Notes: generated by a model from the sequence alone, not told the origin. Numbered from the stretch's first letter, positions 19,797 to 29,213 are shown. The stretch: 35,082 bases of DNA from Nitrososphaeria archaeon (GCA_021324715.1 JAJPIN010000076.1:1-35082), one strand, 5' to 3'. Numbers and translations: made by a program.

Positions 19797-21305
19797 TTAA
19801 TTCTTTGAATATAGTACCTTTCTTAACATTACTTTATTTATAGCATCTATCATTGCTTCTACTGAAGCCACAACCACATCTTCTCCTGATTTTCTTGAAG
19901 AAAGAACGTTACCATCCACATCCTCGACCTTTATCGTAACCTCTGCCAGTGCATCTGATCCTCCTGTAATTGACTCAAGACGATATTCTCTTATTCGAAT
20001 ACTTGCCATGTCTACGGCAATTTTTTGTATCGCTTTAAGTACTGCATCAACTGGGCCAACTCCAGTTTCTGATGCAACCAAGTCTTTCCCATGTGTATTA
20101 AGTCTAATTACTGCAGTTGGAATGATATTCATACCAGTTACAATATGGAAATCATAGAGCTTAAATTTCTCTTCAAATTTAGCGCTACCCATCACTTCAC
20201 CTGCAATTGACAAAAGTTGTGATGTAGTAATTGATCTACCTGTATCAGCTACGCCTTTTTGCTTTTCAATAATTTTATGTAGTTGTTGGTCTGTAGGTTC
20301 AATTCCAAAATCACTCAAGATTGCACGAATTCCATGAGCTCCTGCATGTTTACCTGCCTGGAGCCACCTTTTTCTACCAACTAACTCAGGACTTATTGGT
20401 TCGTAGGTTAAAGGATTATTTATAATGCCGTGTGTGTGGATACCTGATTCATGGCCAAAGGCATTCTCTCCGATTATTGCCTTATTCGGTTGAACTATAA
20501 CGCCCATTGAATTTGAAACGAATTTTGAAATTTCATATAGTAAGTTTACTTTAATATTGTGCTTTCTAGAATATAGGCACTGCAAAGCCATAACAAATTC
20601 TTCGAGGGAAGCGTTACCTGCCCTTTCTCCAAGACCGTTAATGGTAACATGTGCGCATGATCCTCCTGCCCTAATTGCGGCAATAGAATTTGCAACTGCA
20701 AGACCAAAATCATTATGACAATGAACACTAATTGGAGTATTCATCTTTGAACGAATTTCCTCAACTAGTGAGGTAATATATTCTGGCGTTGCGTATCCAA
20801 CGGTATCTGGAATGTCTATTCTATCTGCACCGGCTTCAACCACACCTGTAAAGACATCAATAAGAAATTTCCTATCAGATCTTGTAGCATCCTCAGCAGA
20901 AAACTCAACTTTTAATCCGTGAGACTTTGCATACTCCACTGCCCAAAGTGCTTTTTCCAACACCTGTTGCCTCGACATTTTTAATTTGAATTGCATATGA
21001 ATATCCGAAGTGGCAATAAATGTATGAACATAATCTACGCCGCAGTCTATTGCTGAATCAATATCCGACTGGACAGTTCTTGCCAACGCACAAACCTCCG
21101 TGTCTAATTTCTGTTTTACAATATTCTTTATTCCTTCTTTTTCACCGTCAGATACCACGGGAAATCCAGCTTCTATCGTGTCAACACCGAGCTCGGATAA
21201 TTTAATAGCAATATTCAATTTTTGTTCTGGAGTAATAGAAACTCCAGGTGTCTGCTCACCATCCCTCAATGTTGTATCAAATATTCTTACTTTTTGGGAT
21301 TCCAT
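19797..21305 (-). CDS. leuA: 2-isopropylmalate synthase
   Basis: IFDTTLRDGEQTPGVSITPEQKL, HCHNDFGLAVANSIAAIRAGGSCAHVTINGLGERAGNASLEE, GHESGIHTHGI; C-terminal regulatory-like domain. Confidence 0.93.
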   Translation of the reverse strand: MESQKVRIFDTTLRDGEQTPGVSITPEQKLNIAIKLSELGVDTIEAGFPVVSDGEKEGIKNIVKQKLDTEVCALARTVQSDIDSAIDCGVDYVHTFIATSDIHMQFKLKMSRQQVLEKALWAVEYAKSHGLKVEFSAEDATRSDRKFLIDVFTGVVEAGADRIDIPDTVGYATPEYITSLVEEIRSKMNTPISVHCHNDFGLAVANSIAAIRAGGSCAHVTINGLGERAGNASLEEFVMALQCLYSRKHNIKVNLLYEISKFVSNSMGVIVQPNKAIIGENAFGHESGIHTHGIINNPLTYEPISPELVGRKRWLQAGKHAGAHGIRAILSDFGIEPTDQQLHKIIEKQKGVADTGRSITTSQLLSIAGEVMGSAKFEEKFKLYDFHIVTGMNIIPTAVIRLNTHGKDLVASETGVGPVDAVLKAIQKIAVDMASIRIREYRLESITGGSDALAEVTIKVEDVDGNVLSSRKSGEDVVVASVEAMIDAINKVMLRKVLYSKN

Positions 21306-21308
21306 AGA

Positions 21309-21815
21309 TCATTCTCCTCTCTGAAGAGCCGATACACCAGTCCGTGCCATCTCTACTATATCGTATTGTATTATAAGATTCTTAAACGCATCTATTTTGT
21401 CTGGCGTTCCAATGACTTCGACTGTGACAGATTCCTTTCCGATGTCCAAGATGTTCGCCCTGAACACATTAGCAAAATTTATGATTTCATTTCTGTTCGT
21501 GAAGTCCTTTGCTCTTATCTTTATTAGGGCTAATTCTCTATAGACAGTATTGTTAACGTCTAAAACCTCCACTTCCACAATGTCAATGAGTTTTCTCAAC
21601 TGTTTGACCAGCTGATCAAGTATAGATTCGTCTATCCTGGTTGTAATTGTCATTCTTGAGAGGTCGGGTTTTTCGGTAATTCCTACTGTAATACTCTCAA
21701 TATTGAAATTTCTTGCACGAAAGAGATTGGTTATGCGAAATAGTACTCCCGGTTTATTTTCAACGAGAGATGATATGATATACAGCGGTTTGTTCCTGTA
21801 CTCTTTTGAGCTCAT
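21309..21815 (-). CDS. ilvN: Acetolactate synthase small (regulatory, ACT) subunit
   Basis: YIISSLVENKPGVLFRITNLFRARNFNIESITVG ACT domain; ELALIKIRA; 3-nt gaps to neighbours leuA and ilvB. Confidence 0.95.
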   Translation of the reverse strand: MSSKEYRNKPLYIISSLVENKPGVLFRITNLFRARNFNIESITVGITEKPDLSRMTITTRIDESILDQLVKQLRKLIDIVEVEVLDVNNTVYRELALIKIRAKDFTNRNEIINFANVFRANILDIGKESVTVEVIGTPDKIDAFKNLIIQYDIVEMARTGVSALQRGE

Positions 21816-21818
21816 ATT

Positions 21819-23522
21819 TCATGCACCAGTAATCATATCTTTGAGTCCAGTACCGGGAGCAACAAATGGATATACGTCCTCTTCTGGGTCGATTGTAATG
21901 TCGATCACAGTAGCAACTTCAGTTCTAAGTGCACTTTTAATTGCTTTGTCTAACTCGTCCATTGATTGAACCTTGAATCCATTTGCTCCATATGCCTCTG
22001 CAATCTTGACATAATCAGGACATCTTTTTTGATGAACACCCATATATCTCCTGTCATAAAAAGTCCTTTGCCATTGAGCGACCATGCCTAGCATATCATT
22101 ATTTAACAAAAATACTATCACTGGTAGATTTTCCAGTACAGAAACTGCTAATGAATTTTCTGTCATGTTAAATGATCCATCGCCGGCGATGTCTACAACT
22201 GGTACGTTTGGTCTCGCAGCCTTTGCCCCGATTGATGCCGGAAACCCAAATCCCATTGTTCCTAACCCAGTCGAACTAAAAAAAGTCCCAGGAGAAATAA
22301 CATCAAAATGGAGGGAAGTCCACATTTGGCACTGACCTACTTCTGTTGTTACTATGGAATCTACAGGCAATAATTCTCTTAATTTTTTAAGGGCTTTTCT
22401 GGCAGTCAATTCCCTAGGATAATCCTTAATATTTTGTGAAAAATAATCAATTAGCTCTTTCCTCCGCTGAAGCCAAGGACTATCAGAGCTCCGGTTCGTT
22501 CTTCCCTTAGATAACATCTTTACCATAGTTCTAAGTGCCGATTTTACATCTCCGACAATAGCGATGTCTACGGACTTGTTTTTTCCAATTTCAGCAGGGT
22601 CTATATCAAGATGTATGATGTTCATACCTTTACCAAATTCATCGAACCTTCCGACTGAACGATCTGAAAATCTTGCACCTACTGCAAGGATACAGTCTGC
22701 TTCAAGTATAATTCTATTTGCTTCGGCATGACCATGCATTCCGATAGGTCCCATGGCCAGTGGATGATTTTCAGGAAATGCTCCTTTACCCTTAAATGTA
22801 GTAACAACTGGAGCCATAATAAGTTCAGCTAATGCCTGAAGTTCTGAGAAAGCTCCTGACAAGATAACACCTCCACCAGCCATAATAATTGGACGTTGTG
22901 AAGAGATTATTAGTTCAACGGCCTTTCCAACATTAGACAAATCCGGATCGACTATAGGCTTGTATCCTCGTACCTTTATCAGATCTGGAAATTGTATATC
23001 AGTAACTTCTTGTTGTACATCTTTTGGGATATCGACCAAAACTGGTCCAGGTCTACCACTTTCAGCAATGTAGAATGATTTTTTTATAACTTCAGGAATC
23101 TCGGTTGCAAGTCTGGGTTGAAAAGCATATTTTGTACATGGATTAGCAACACCAATTATGTCAGTTTCCTGAAATGCATCCTTTCCAATCATGTTCAAAG
23201 GTACTTGCCCAGTTATTGCAATTAGTGGTGAAGAATCTGCATAGGCAGTGGCTATTCCTGTGATCAGATTTGTTGCACCGGGTCCTGACGTTGCAAGGCA
23301 CACACCTGCTTTTCTCTTTATTCTCGCATAACCATCAGCCATATGAGCGGCAGATTGTTCATGTCTTACCAAAACGTGCCTAAACTTTGCGTCAACAAGT
23401 GCATCGTAAATTGGCAGATTTGCGCCCCCTGGAAGTCCAAATACTATTTCAACACCTTCTTTCTCTAGGGATTGCATTAGAGCTTTAGAGCCGCTCATTT
23501 CAGACATTGTACGAATATTCAT
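21819..23522 (-). CDS. ilvB: Acetolactate synthase large subunit
   Basis: SGSKALMQSLEKEGVEIVFGLPGGANLPIYDAL, RHEQSAAHMADGYAR, ThDP motif GDGSFNMTENSLA. The ORF is open to 23660, but homology-like sequence begins near MNIRTMSEMSG (23522), so I use that start. Confidence 0.93.
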   Translation of the reverse strand: MNIRTMSEMSGSKALMQSLEKEGVEIVFGLPGGANLPIYDALVDAKFRHVLVRHEQSAAHMADGYARIKRKAGVCLATSGPGATNLITGIATAYADSSPLIAITGQVPLNMIGKDAFQETDIIGVANPCTKYAFQPRLATEIPEVIKKSFYIAESGRPGPVLVDIPKDVQQEVTDIQFPDLIKVRGYKPIVDPDLSNVGKAVELIISSQRPIIMAGGGVILSGAFSELQALAELIMAPVVTTFKGKGAFPENHPLAMGPIGMHGHAEANRIILEADCILAVGARFSDRSVGRFDEFGKGMNIIHLDIDPAEIGKNKSVDIAIVGDVKSALRTMVKMLSKGRTNRSSDSPWLQRRKELIDYFSQNIKDYPRELTARKALKKLRELLPVDSIVTTEVGQCQMWTSLHFDVISPGTFFSSTGLGTMGFGFPASIGAKAARPNVPVVDIAGDGSFNMTENSLAVSVLENLPVIVFLLNNDMLGMVAQWQRTFYDRRYMGVHQKRCPDYVKIAEAYGANGFKVQSMDELDKAIKSALRTEVATVIDITIDPEEDVYPFVAPGTGLKDMITGA

Positions 23523-23680
23523 TGAAACTTCATATATATACTCGTTGTCAATACTTTGACATTCATTTGTGTGATAATTCAGTTTGGGTCTTTTTAGGGA
23601 CGAATGAATCTGTAGGAATGATTTCTTCCATATATGTTTTGTAAAGGTTAAAGTAGACATGAAAAGATTCTTTTAACCAT

Positions 23681-24394
23681 ATGAATTCCAGTGTAAAAAA
23701 TGATCGATTAGCTGGAAATAACAATTACGAGAAACTTTCAGAGGATTTTTTCAAGAGATATATTGTTGAGGGATGTACTATAGGACTAGGCAGTGGTAGA
23801 ACTGTAGAGAGAATTGTGCGCAATATTGGAAATTTGGAATATAAAGATTCGTTGGAATTTATTGTAACATCTCTTCAAATAAGAATAGTAACTGAAACTA
23901 TGGGCTTAAAAATAGTCGAACAGAGTAAGAATGGAATAATTGATGTTGTGTTGGATGGCGCAGATCAGATAGATTCGGATTACAATATGATAAAAGGAGG
24001 GGGAGGTGCTCTTCTAAAAGAAAAAATCCTAATTTCATCGTCACAAAAATTTGTGATTGTTGCGCAGGCTGATAAATTTGTCGAGAAGTTCAACATGCCG
24101 GTTCCTGTTGAGGTTACTCCATTTGGAAGAAACATTGTAATGAAAAAACTGGAGGAAATTGGAGGTTTACCGAAAATGCGTATGCTAGAAAGAGGTTATC
24201 CATTTATTACGGAAAATGGTAACATAATTTTTGATACGTTGTTACCAAAATATGAAGATTTAAAAGAAACTGAAATGGAAATAAAAAATATTCCAGGTGT
24301 CATAGAAGTAGGATTGTTTACTAAGCATGCATGTTCTTATTACAAGATCACTGGAGACAACGATTTTGAACTTATATCGCCTCGACGAATCTAG
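23681..24394 (+). CDS. rpiA: Ribose-5-phosphate isomerase A
   Basis: GLGSGRTVERIV, DVVLDGADQIDSDYNMIKGGGGALLKEKI, VPVEVTPFG. Confidence 0.95.
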   Translation: MNSSVKNDRLAGNNNYEKLSEDFFKRYIVEGCTIGLGSGRTVERIVRNIGNLEYKDSLEFIVTSLQIRIVTETMGLKIVEQSKNGIIDVVLDGADQIDSDYNMIKGGGGALLKEKILISSSQKFVIVAQADKFVEKFNMPVPVEVTPFGRNIVMKKLEEIGGLPKMRMLERGYPFITENGNIIFDTLLPKYEDLKETEMEIKNIPGVIEVGLFTKHACSYYKITGDNDFELISPRRI

Positions 24395-24479
24395 GCATCG
24401 TCACAATTTTGAACATCTATTATTACATTCTTCTCTTCAGTATCTAGTTCTCATATTACTGCATATTTGTTATTGAGCT

Positions 24480-24665
24480 TTAGACAAATTTTTCGTATCT
24501 TCTTTCAGCATTTATTATGAAGTCCAACGGATTTAATGAAATTCCACAACTCTTACATGTATTATTAACAACCTTTAACATGTCACGTACGGATTTTAAA
24601 TTCGAAATTCTGTTATTTAAAACTCCGCATTTGTAGCAAACTAGTTCAATATTGTAGTATGACAA
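24480..24665 (-). CDS. 61-aa zinc-finger-like protein
   Basis: MSYYNIELVCYKCGVLNNRISNLKSVRDMLKVVNNTCKSCGISLNPLDFI...; two CxxCG knuckles. Confidence 0.6.
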   Translation of the reverse strand: MSYYNIELVCYKCGVLNNRISNLKSVRDMLKVVNNTCKSCGISLNPLDFIINAERRYEKFV

Positions 24666-24756
24666 TAGTGAAATTCAGATTGTAATGAATATCTCCTGTT
24701 AGGTTAATTAGTTATGACAAAATATACTAATTCATATAACAATCGTAAAATACAAT

Positions 24757-24909
24757 TTATTGATTTTTCAAATACTTTCTAGGTTTTCTTGAAAAGATAC
24801 TCTTGCATCCCTCACAGCAAAAATAATATTTTTTCCCATTATACTCATGGATAGTGGCTAGATCTTCATCCATTTCTATTCCACATACAGGATCAACTGG
24901 CATTATCAT
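24757..24909 (-). CDS. 50-aa YHS-domain protein (putative metal-binding)
   Basis: Manual reading from ATG 24909: MIMPVDPVCGIEMDEDLATIHEYNGKKYYFCCEGCKSIFSRKPRKYLKNQ*; canonical YHS pattern DPVCG.....YNGK.YYFCC.GCK..F...P.KYL. Missed by the ORF track. Confidence 0.85.
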   Translation of the reverse strand: MIMPVDPVCGIEMDEDLATIHEYNGKKYYFCCEGCKSIFSRKPRKYLKNQ

Positions 24910-25754
24910 GTAGAATATTTCTTTTGTATTTATATTATATCGTATTCTTGAAATTAGGGATTCCTGTGAGGTAAATAACCAGATTTGCTGAGAAATGTAA
25001 AGGTTTGAAAAAAGGCAATTGGTTTCATTTTACCAAAATGAAAATCTTTAACATCTGTTCAAATTGTGGCAAATATTTCTGAAAGTCTTTTGTGTTAGCA
25101 ATGTATTCTAAACAATATGGATCTTTGTCATGTAAAACTAAATTTACTAAGTAAATTACATTCTTATTCATAGTTATTTATTCCATTACCTTCAATACTA
25201 CTCTCTTTTTCATTACTAACTATAGTATCTTGCCGTGATTTTGAATTCACTCGACGAATTAACAAATTAACTCTGCTTTACATAAACATAATCTGCATCA
25301 TGATTGCTTTCTAATCAATCATGACGTTTAATTTGCCTCCTCTTTGTTACAATGGCGGTCATTTGATTATTTCCGCTTGTGTCTAAAAGTTCAACTATTC
25401 GCTTTTTCGTTAACTTTCACCTCATTCTTGCGTTTTATTGAAGTATAATTGCTCGACCATATATTTGATTTGAATCCACATTGAGAACGGTAACCCAATT
25501 AGGGGAGAACCCCTAGATGCATGCCCAATGCCTATTGGAAGATTCAATACTAGTTGTCACAACTTTACCAATTTCACGCTATGCTAATAAGGGCAGGAAG
25601 ATATTAATTCAACAAGAATTTATCAGTAGAAACTTTAGATGTTAAGCGAGTAAAAAATCACTAATTACAATCCTGGAAATTGAAAATCCCATATTATTTA
25701 GCAAGAACAAATCTTTAAGAAAAGCATAAATAATTTAATAACATAAAATTTTCA

Positions 25755-26000
25755 TTGATAGGTGAAACGCAGCTCCGTGCTAGGAGAACAAGGATAAAGA
25801 TTTTGCAAGCCATTGTAGATAGCAACGGTGCAGCGCGTTTTTCCGAAATAAAATATGCAACGGATCTTTCTACAGGTTCGATCTACTATCATCTTGGAAG
25901 AATGGTTCGATATGTAATTAAAAAATCGAAGCAGTATCACATCACAAAGGAAGGTTTAGAGTTGCTGCATGAACACAACGGCATTAAAACAATAAAATAG
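25755..26000 (+). CDS. Winged-helix (ArsR/MarR-like) DNA-binding protein
   Basis: RRTRIKILQAIVDSNGAARFSEIKYATDLSTGSIYYHLGRMVRYVIKKSKQYHITKEGLELL; TTG start. Confidence 0.8.
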   Translation: MIGETQLRARRTRIKILQAIVDSNGAARFSEIKYATDLSTGSIYYHLGRMVRYVIKKSKQYHITKEGLELLHEHNGIKTIK

Positions 26001-26059
26001 ATCTTTAGGTTCTTGTAGCCAAATTTTTATCTTTAATTCTCATATAATGATATCATAAT

Positions 26060-27007
26060 TTGCCATCCTTGTGCACAGAGCGAGCTTTAAAGAGCAATTT
26101 AAAAAATATTGTGAGTAAATACCATGATAATTCTTTACTTTTATCTGGTGGAGTAGATAGCAGTATCTTATGTTATTTGATGAGACCTAAATTAAGTATA
26201 GTGACATCCTTAGGCCAAAATTCGCAAGATCTAATGCATGCAAAGAGCGTAGCAAAAAAGTATAGTCAGAAACATGTCGAGTGTATTGTATACTTTGATG
26301 ACATCGTTGACATAGTTCCGAACTTAATTAAAACGTTCAAGACCTTTGATCCCCTTGAAATAAGAAATTCTTCTGTAATATTCTTTGGCATAAGAGAAGC
26401 TAAAGATCGAGGATACGATGCGGTAGTTACCGGAGATGGTGCAGATGAGTTATTTGCTGGATATAATTATCTCCAAAGATATTTCACTGACTTAAATAAA
26501 TTACACCAAATCTTAGTAGAACTTTGGAAAATAATGAGATTTTCTTCAAAAAAAATAGGTCAAATACTGGGGCTATCAATCAATACTCCATACCTTGAAA
26601 AATCCATTTATGATTTGGCTACCTCAATTGACGTAACTGAAAAGGTTGGAGAATACAACGGGAAGAAGTGGGGAAAATTCATTTTGAGGAAGGCGTTTGA
26701 ACAAGAACTTGGATCAATTGTATGGAGAAACAAAATGGCTTTGGAACAAGGTTCCGGTTTTGACCAGATTTCAAAAGCCTTTGCGGATCTTATTGATGAT
26801 AAATATTATCAAAGGGAAGCAAAATTTGCTGCTCTTGATAAAGTAACAGTGAGAGACAAAGAGCACCTTTATTATTATAGGATTTATAATTCATTTTTTG
26901 GGTGTCCTGGTAACCAACCATGTCGTTCAATTCGGTGTTCGTTCTGCAGATCTTGTTTGTCATATCCTAAATACTGTTATACTTGCGGCGCATTCCCACC
27001 TGCTTAG
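26060..27007 (+). CDS. Asparagine-synthetase-like ATP-PPase without glutaminase domain, with C-terminal Cys-rich module
   Basis: PP-loop LLLSGGVDSSILCYL, synthetase motif VVTGDGADELFAGYNYL, C-terminus CPGNQPCRSIRCSFCRSCLSYPKYCYTCG. TTG start. Confidence 0.85.
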   Translation: MPSLCTERALKSNLKNIVSKYHDNSLLLSGGVDSSILCYLMRPKLSIVTSLGQNSQDLMHAKSVAKKYSQKHVECIVYFDDIVDIVPNLIKTFKTFDPLEIRNSSVIFFGIREAKDRGYDAVVTGDGADELFAGYNYLQRYFTDLNKLHQILVELWKIMRFSSKKIGQILGLSINTPYLEKSIYDLATSIDVTEKVGEYNGKKWGKFILRKAFEQELGSIVWRNKMALEQGSGFDQISKAFADLIDDKYYQREAKFAALDKVTVRDKEHLYYYRIYNSFFGCPGNQPCRSIRCSFCRSCLSYPKYCYTCGAFPPA

Positions 27008-27072
27008 AATTTTTTGTTGTTTTTGTACACAAACCGTAAACGTCTAAATATCATTTTTTTACGAAATAACTC

Positions 27073-28422
27073 ATGGTTGGCGCGGCAAACAATCCATTCA
27101 AGAAATGCATTAACCCTGCTTGCAGTCTTACTTATGAAATCAATAACAACGTATTGGTTTGTAAATGTGGTTCATTTTTGGATATTATTTATCAAAATAT
27201 CTTTTCTAGAGAACTAATCCAAACTTTCTATCAACGTAGAAATCATGCAGGCAATATCTATAATGAGAGTGGGGTATGGAGGTTTAGAGAACTGATTAAT
27301 TTTGCCAACTTGGATACAGAAGATTTTGAACAATGCTCCAAAATTCTAGTTTCTCTTGATGGTTCTGAAGGTAGACAATCTAAACCTTACAAAATGAAAA
27401 AGGTTTCAGAATATTCCTTAATTGAAAACGATTCTCTTCTGTTACAACCTGAAGGTTACAATCCCAGTGGTTCATTTAAAGACAATGGAATGGCAACCGC
27501 TGTAACACATGCAAAAATGATAAACATGAATAGAATTATCTGTGCGTCAACCGGAAATACTTCAGCCTCTGCTGCTATGTATGCTGCAAATGAAAATATT
27601 GAGTGCGAAGTCTTTGTCCCAAAAGGAGAAATAGCACCCGGAAAACTTGGCCAAGCATTTCAGTTTGGTGCACAGGTGATTGAGATTGATGGCAACTTCG
27701 ATGACGCTTTGGCATACTCTCTAAACGCAGCTCGACACCAGGGAGCATACACAGTAAATTCAATTAATCCATTCAGAATAGAGGGTCAGAAAACTATAGT
27801 ATACAGAGCTCTAGAATATCTTGACTGGAATCCACCAGACTGGATAGTTTACCCTGGCGGCGCCTTAGGAAATACATCTAGCTGTGGAAAGGCTATGATG
27901 GAACTTTATGAGAGTGGATGGATAAAAAAAATTCCAAGATTACTTGTAGTGAATTCAGAGGGCGCAAATACCTTTTATGAACTAACCAATGGTTTGTTTG
28001 GAAGCAAGAAGCTGACATGGAATAACGGCAGACCAGACTTGGATCTTATAAGAGAATACTATGATGAAAAAGATAAGAGAGGCATTAAACCACATACCAA
28101 AGCCACTGCTATACAAATAGGTAAACCTGCTAATTTGATCAAAGCGTTAAGATCGATAGACTTTACCAATGGCGTTGTCATACAGGTTTCCGATAAGGAA
28201 ATGAGCGATGGAATGGCTTTAGTTGGTCTAAACGGATTTGATTGCGAGATGGCCTCAGGCGCTGTTCCTGCTGGAATACGAAAGCTCAGAAAGCAGGAAA
28301 TCATAAAAAATGATGATGTTGTAGTCGGAATATTGACAGGCAAGCAAAAGGATCCAAAATTGTCAATTGACTATCATTTAAACCAAAGCAACACTTTTTC
28401 CAAACCTCCAGTTGCCAAATAG
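27073..28422 (+). CDS. thrC: Threonine synthase (PLP-dependent)
   Basis: N-terminal Cys motif CINPACSLTYEINNNVLVCKCG; PLP lysine region NPSGSFKDNGMATAV; ASTGNTSASAAMYAA. Confidence 0.95.
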   Translation: MVGAANNPFKKCINPACSLTYEINNNVLVCKCGSFLDIIYQNIFSRELIQTFYQRRNHAGNIYNESGVWRFRELINFANLDTEDFEQCSKILVSLDGSEGRQSKPYKMKKVSEYSLIENDSLLLQPEGYNPSGSFKDNGMATAVTHAKMINMNRIICASTGNTSASAAMYAANENIECEVFVPKGEIAPGKLGQAFQFGAQVIEIDGNFDDALAYSLNAARHQGAYTVNSINPFRIEGQKTIVYRALEYLDWNPPDWIVYPGGALGNTSSCGKAMMELYESGWIKKIPRLLVVNSEGANTFYELTNGLFGSKKLTWNNGRPDLDLIREYYDEKDKRGIKPHTKATAIQIGKPANLIKALRSIDFTNGVVIQVSDKEMSDGMALVGLNGFDCEMASGAVPAGIRKLRKQEIIKNDDVVVGILTGKQKDPKLSIDYHLNQSNTFSKPPVAK

Positions 28423-28424
28423 AA

Positions 28425-29213
28425 ATGTCTAAAGACTTTTTAATCCTAAACTACGGCGCAATCATAAGAGAAATTACAGGATTTATTTCAAAACAAGTAA
28501 AATCACGCAAGAAGAATGGTTTAGTTATTGGACTGAGCGGTGGTCTTGATTCTTCTGTTTGTCTTATATTGGCAACCAAAGCCATAGAACGAAGTAAGAT
28601 AATGGGTCTGATAATGCCAGAAAAAGGACTTACTCCAAAAAAAGACATTAACAATGCTCGCGATCTGGCAAAAGAAATGAAGATCAAATATAAAGAAATT
28701 CATTTTGAACATGCAAAAAAAAATTTGCTAAAGCGTCTGCCTAATAGCAAACTTTCTAGCGGGAATTTTTCGGCAAGACTTAGGATGGCGTTATTATATC
28801 ATTATGCATATATCAATAATCTCCTCGTTCTTGGAACTTCCGACAAGAGTGAATTGATGATTGGCTATTTTACCAAGTTTGGTGATGGTGCAGCTGATAT
28901 GCTCCCTTTGGGAGGACTGTATAAGAGCCAGGTCAAATTATTGGGAAGGCACCTAGGACTCTCGGAACAAATTGTCAGTCAACCAAGTAGCCCCAGGTTT
29001 TGGAAAGGACATACAGCCGAGAAAGAAATTGGATTAAGTTATAATGAAATTGATAACATTTTGCAGAGTTATGAAAATAATGACTTGATTAACTGTAAAC
29101 AAAGTAAAAGAAAGATAAAATCAGTTAGTGATATGATAATAAAATCTCAACACAAAAGGGAGCATATACCAATTTTAAATCCCCCTATAGGAGAGGCGGT
29201 GTTGTATGAATAG
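28425..29213 (+). CDS. nadE: NAD+ synthetase, ammonia-dependent type (no nitrilase domain)
   Basis: LVIGLSGGLDSSVCLILATKAI, LGTSDKSELMIGYFTKFGDGAADMLPLGGLYKSQVK; starts 2 nt after thrC stop. Confidence 0.96.
   Translation: MSKDFLILNYGAIIREITGFISKQVKSRKKNGLVIGLSGGLDSSVCLILATKAIERSKIMGLIMPEKGLTPKKDINNARDLAKEMKIKYKEIHFEHAKKNLLKRLPNSKLSSGNFSARLRMALLYHYAYINNLLVLGTSDKSELMIGYFTKFGDGAADMLPLGGLYKSQVKLLGRHLGLSEQIVSQPSSPRFWKGHTAEKEIGLSYNEIDNILQSYENNDLINCKQSKRKIKSVSDMIIKSQHKREHIPILNPPIGEAVLYE

Noticed and set aside
25476-25590. 35-codon open stretch IHIENGNPIRGEPLDACPMPIGRFNTSCHNFTNFTLC
   Set aside because: No start codon in a sensible position, and bounded by stops; hairpin-forming DNA can produce such a stretch by chance. 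Retained only as part of the structured-region finding.
27014-27217. 67-aa plus-strand ORF overlapping the thrC start
   Set aside because: Out of frame with thrC, whose N-terminal Cys motif and PLP domain are clear.
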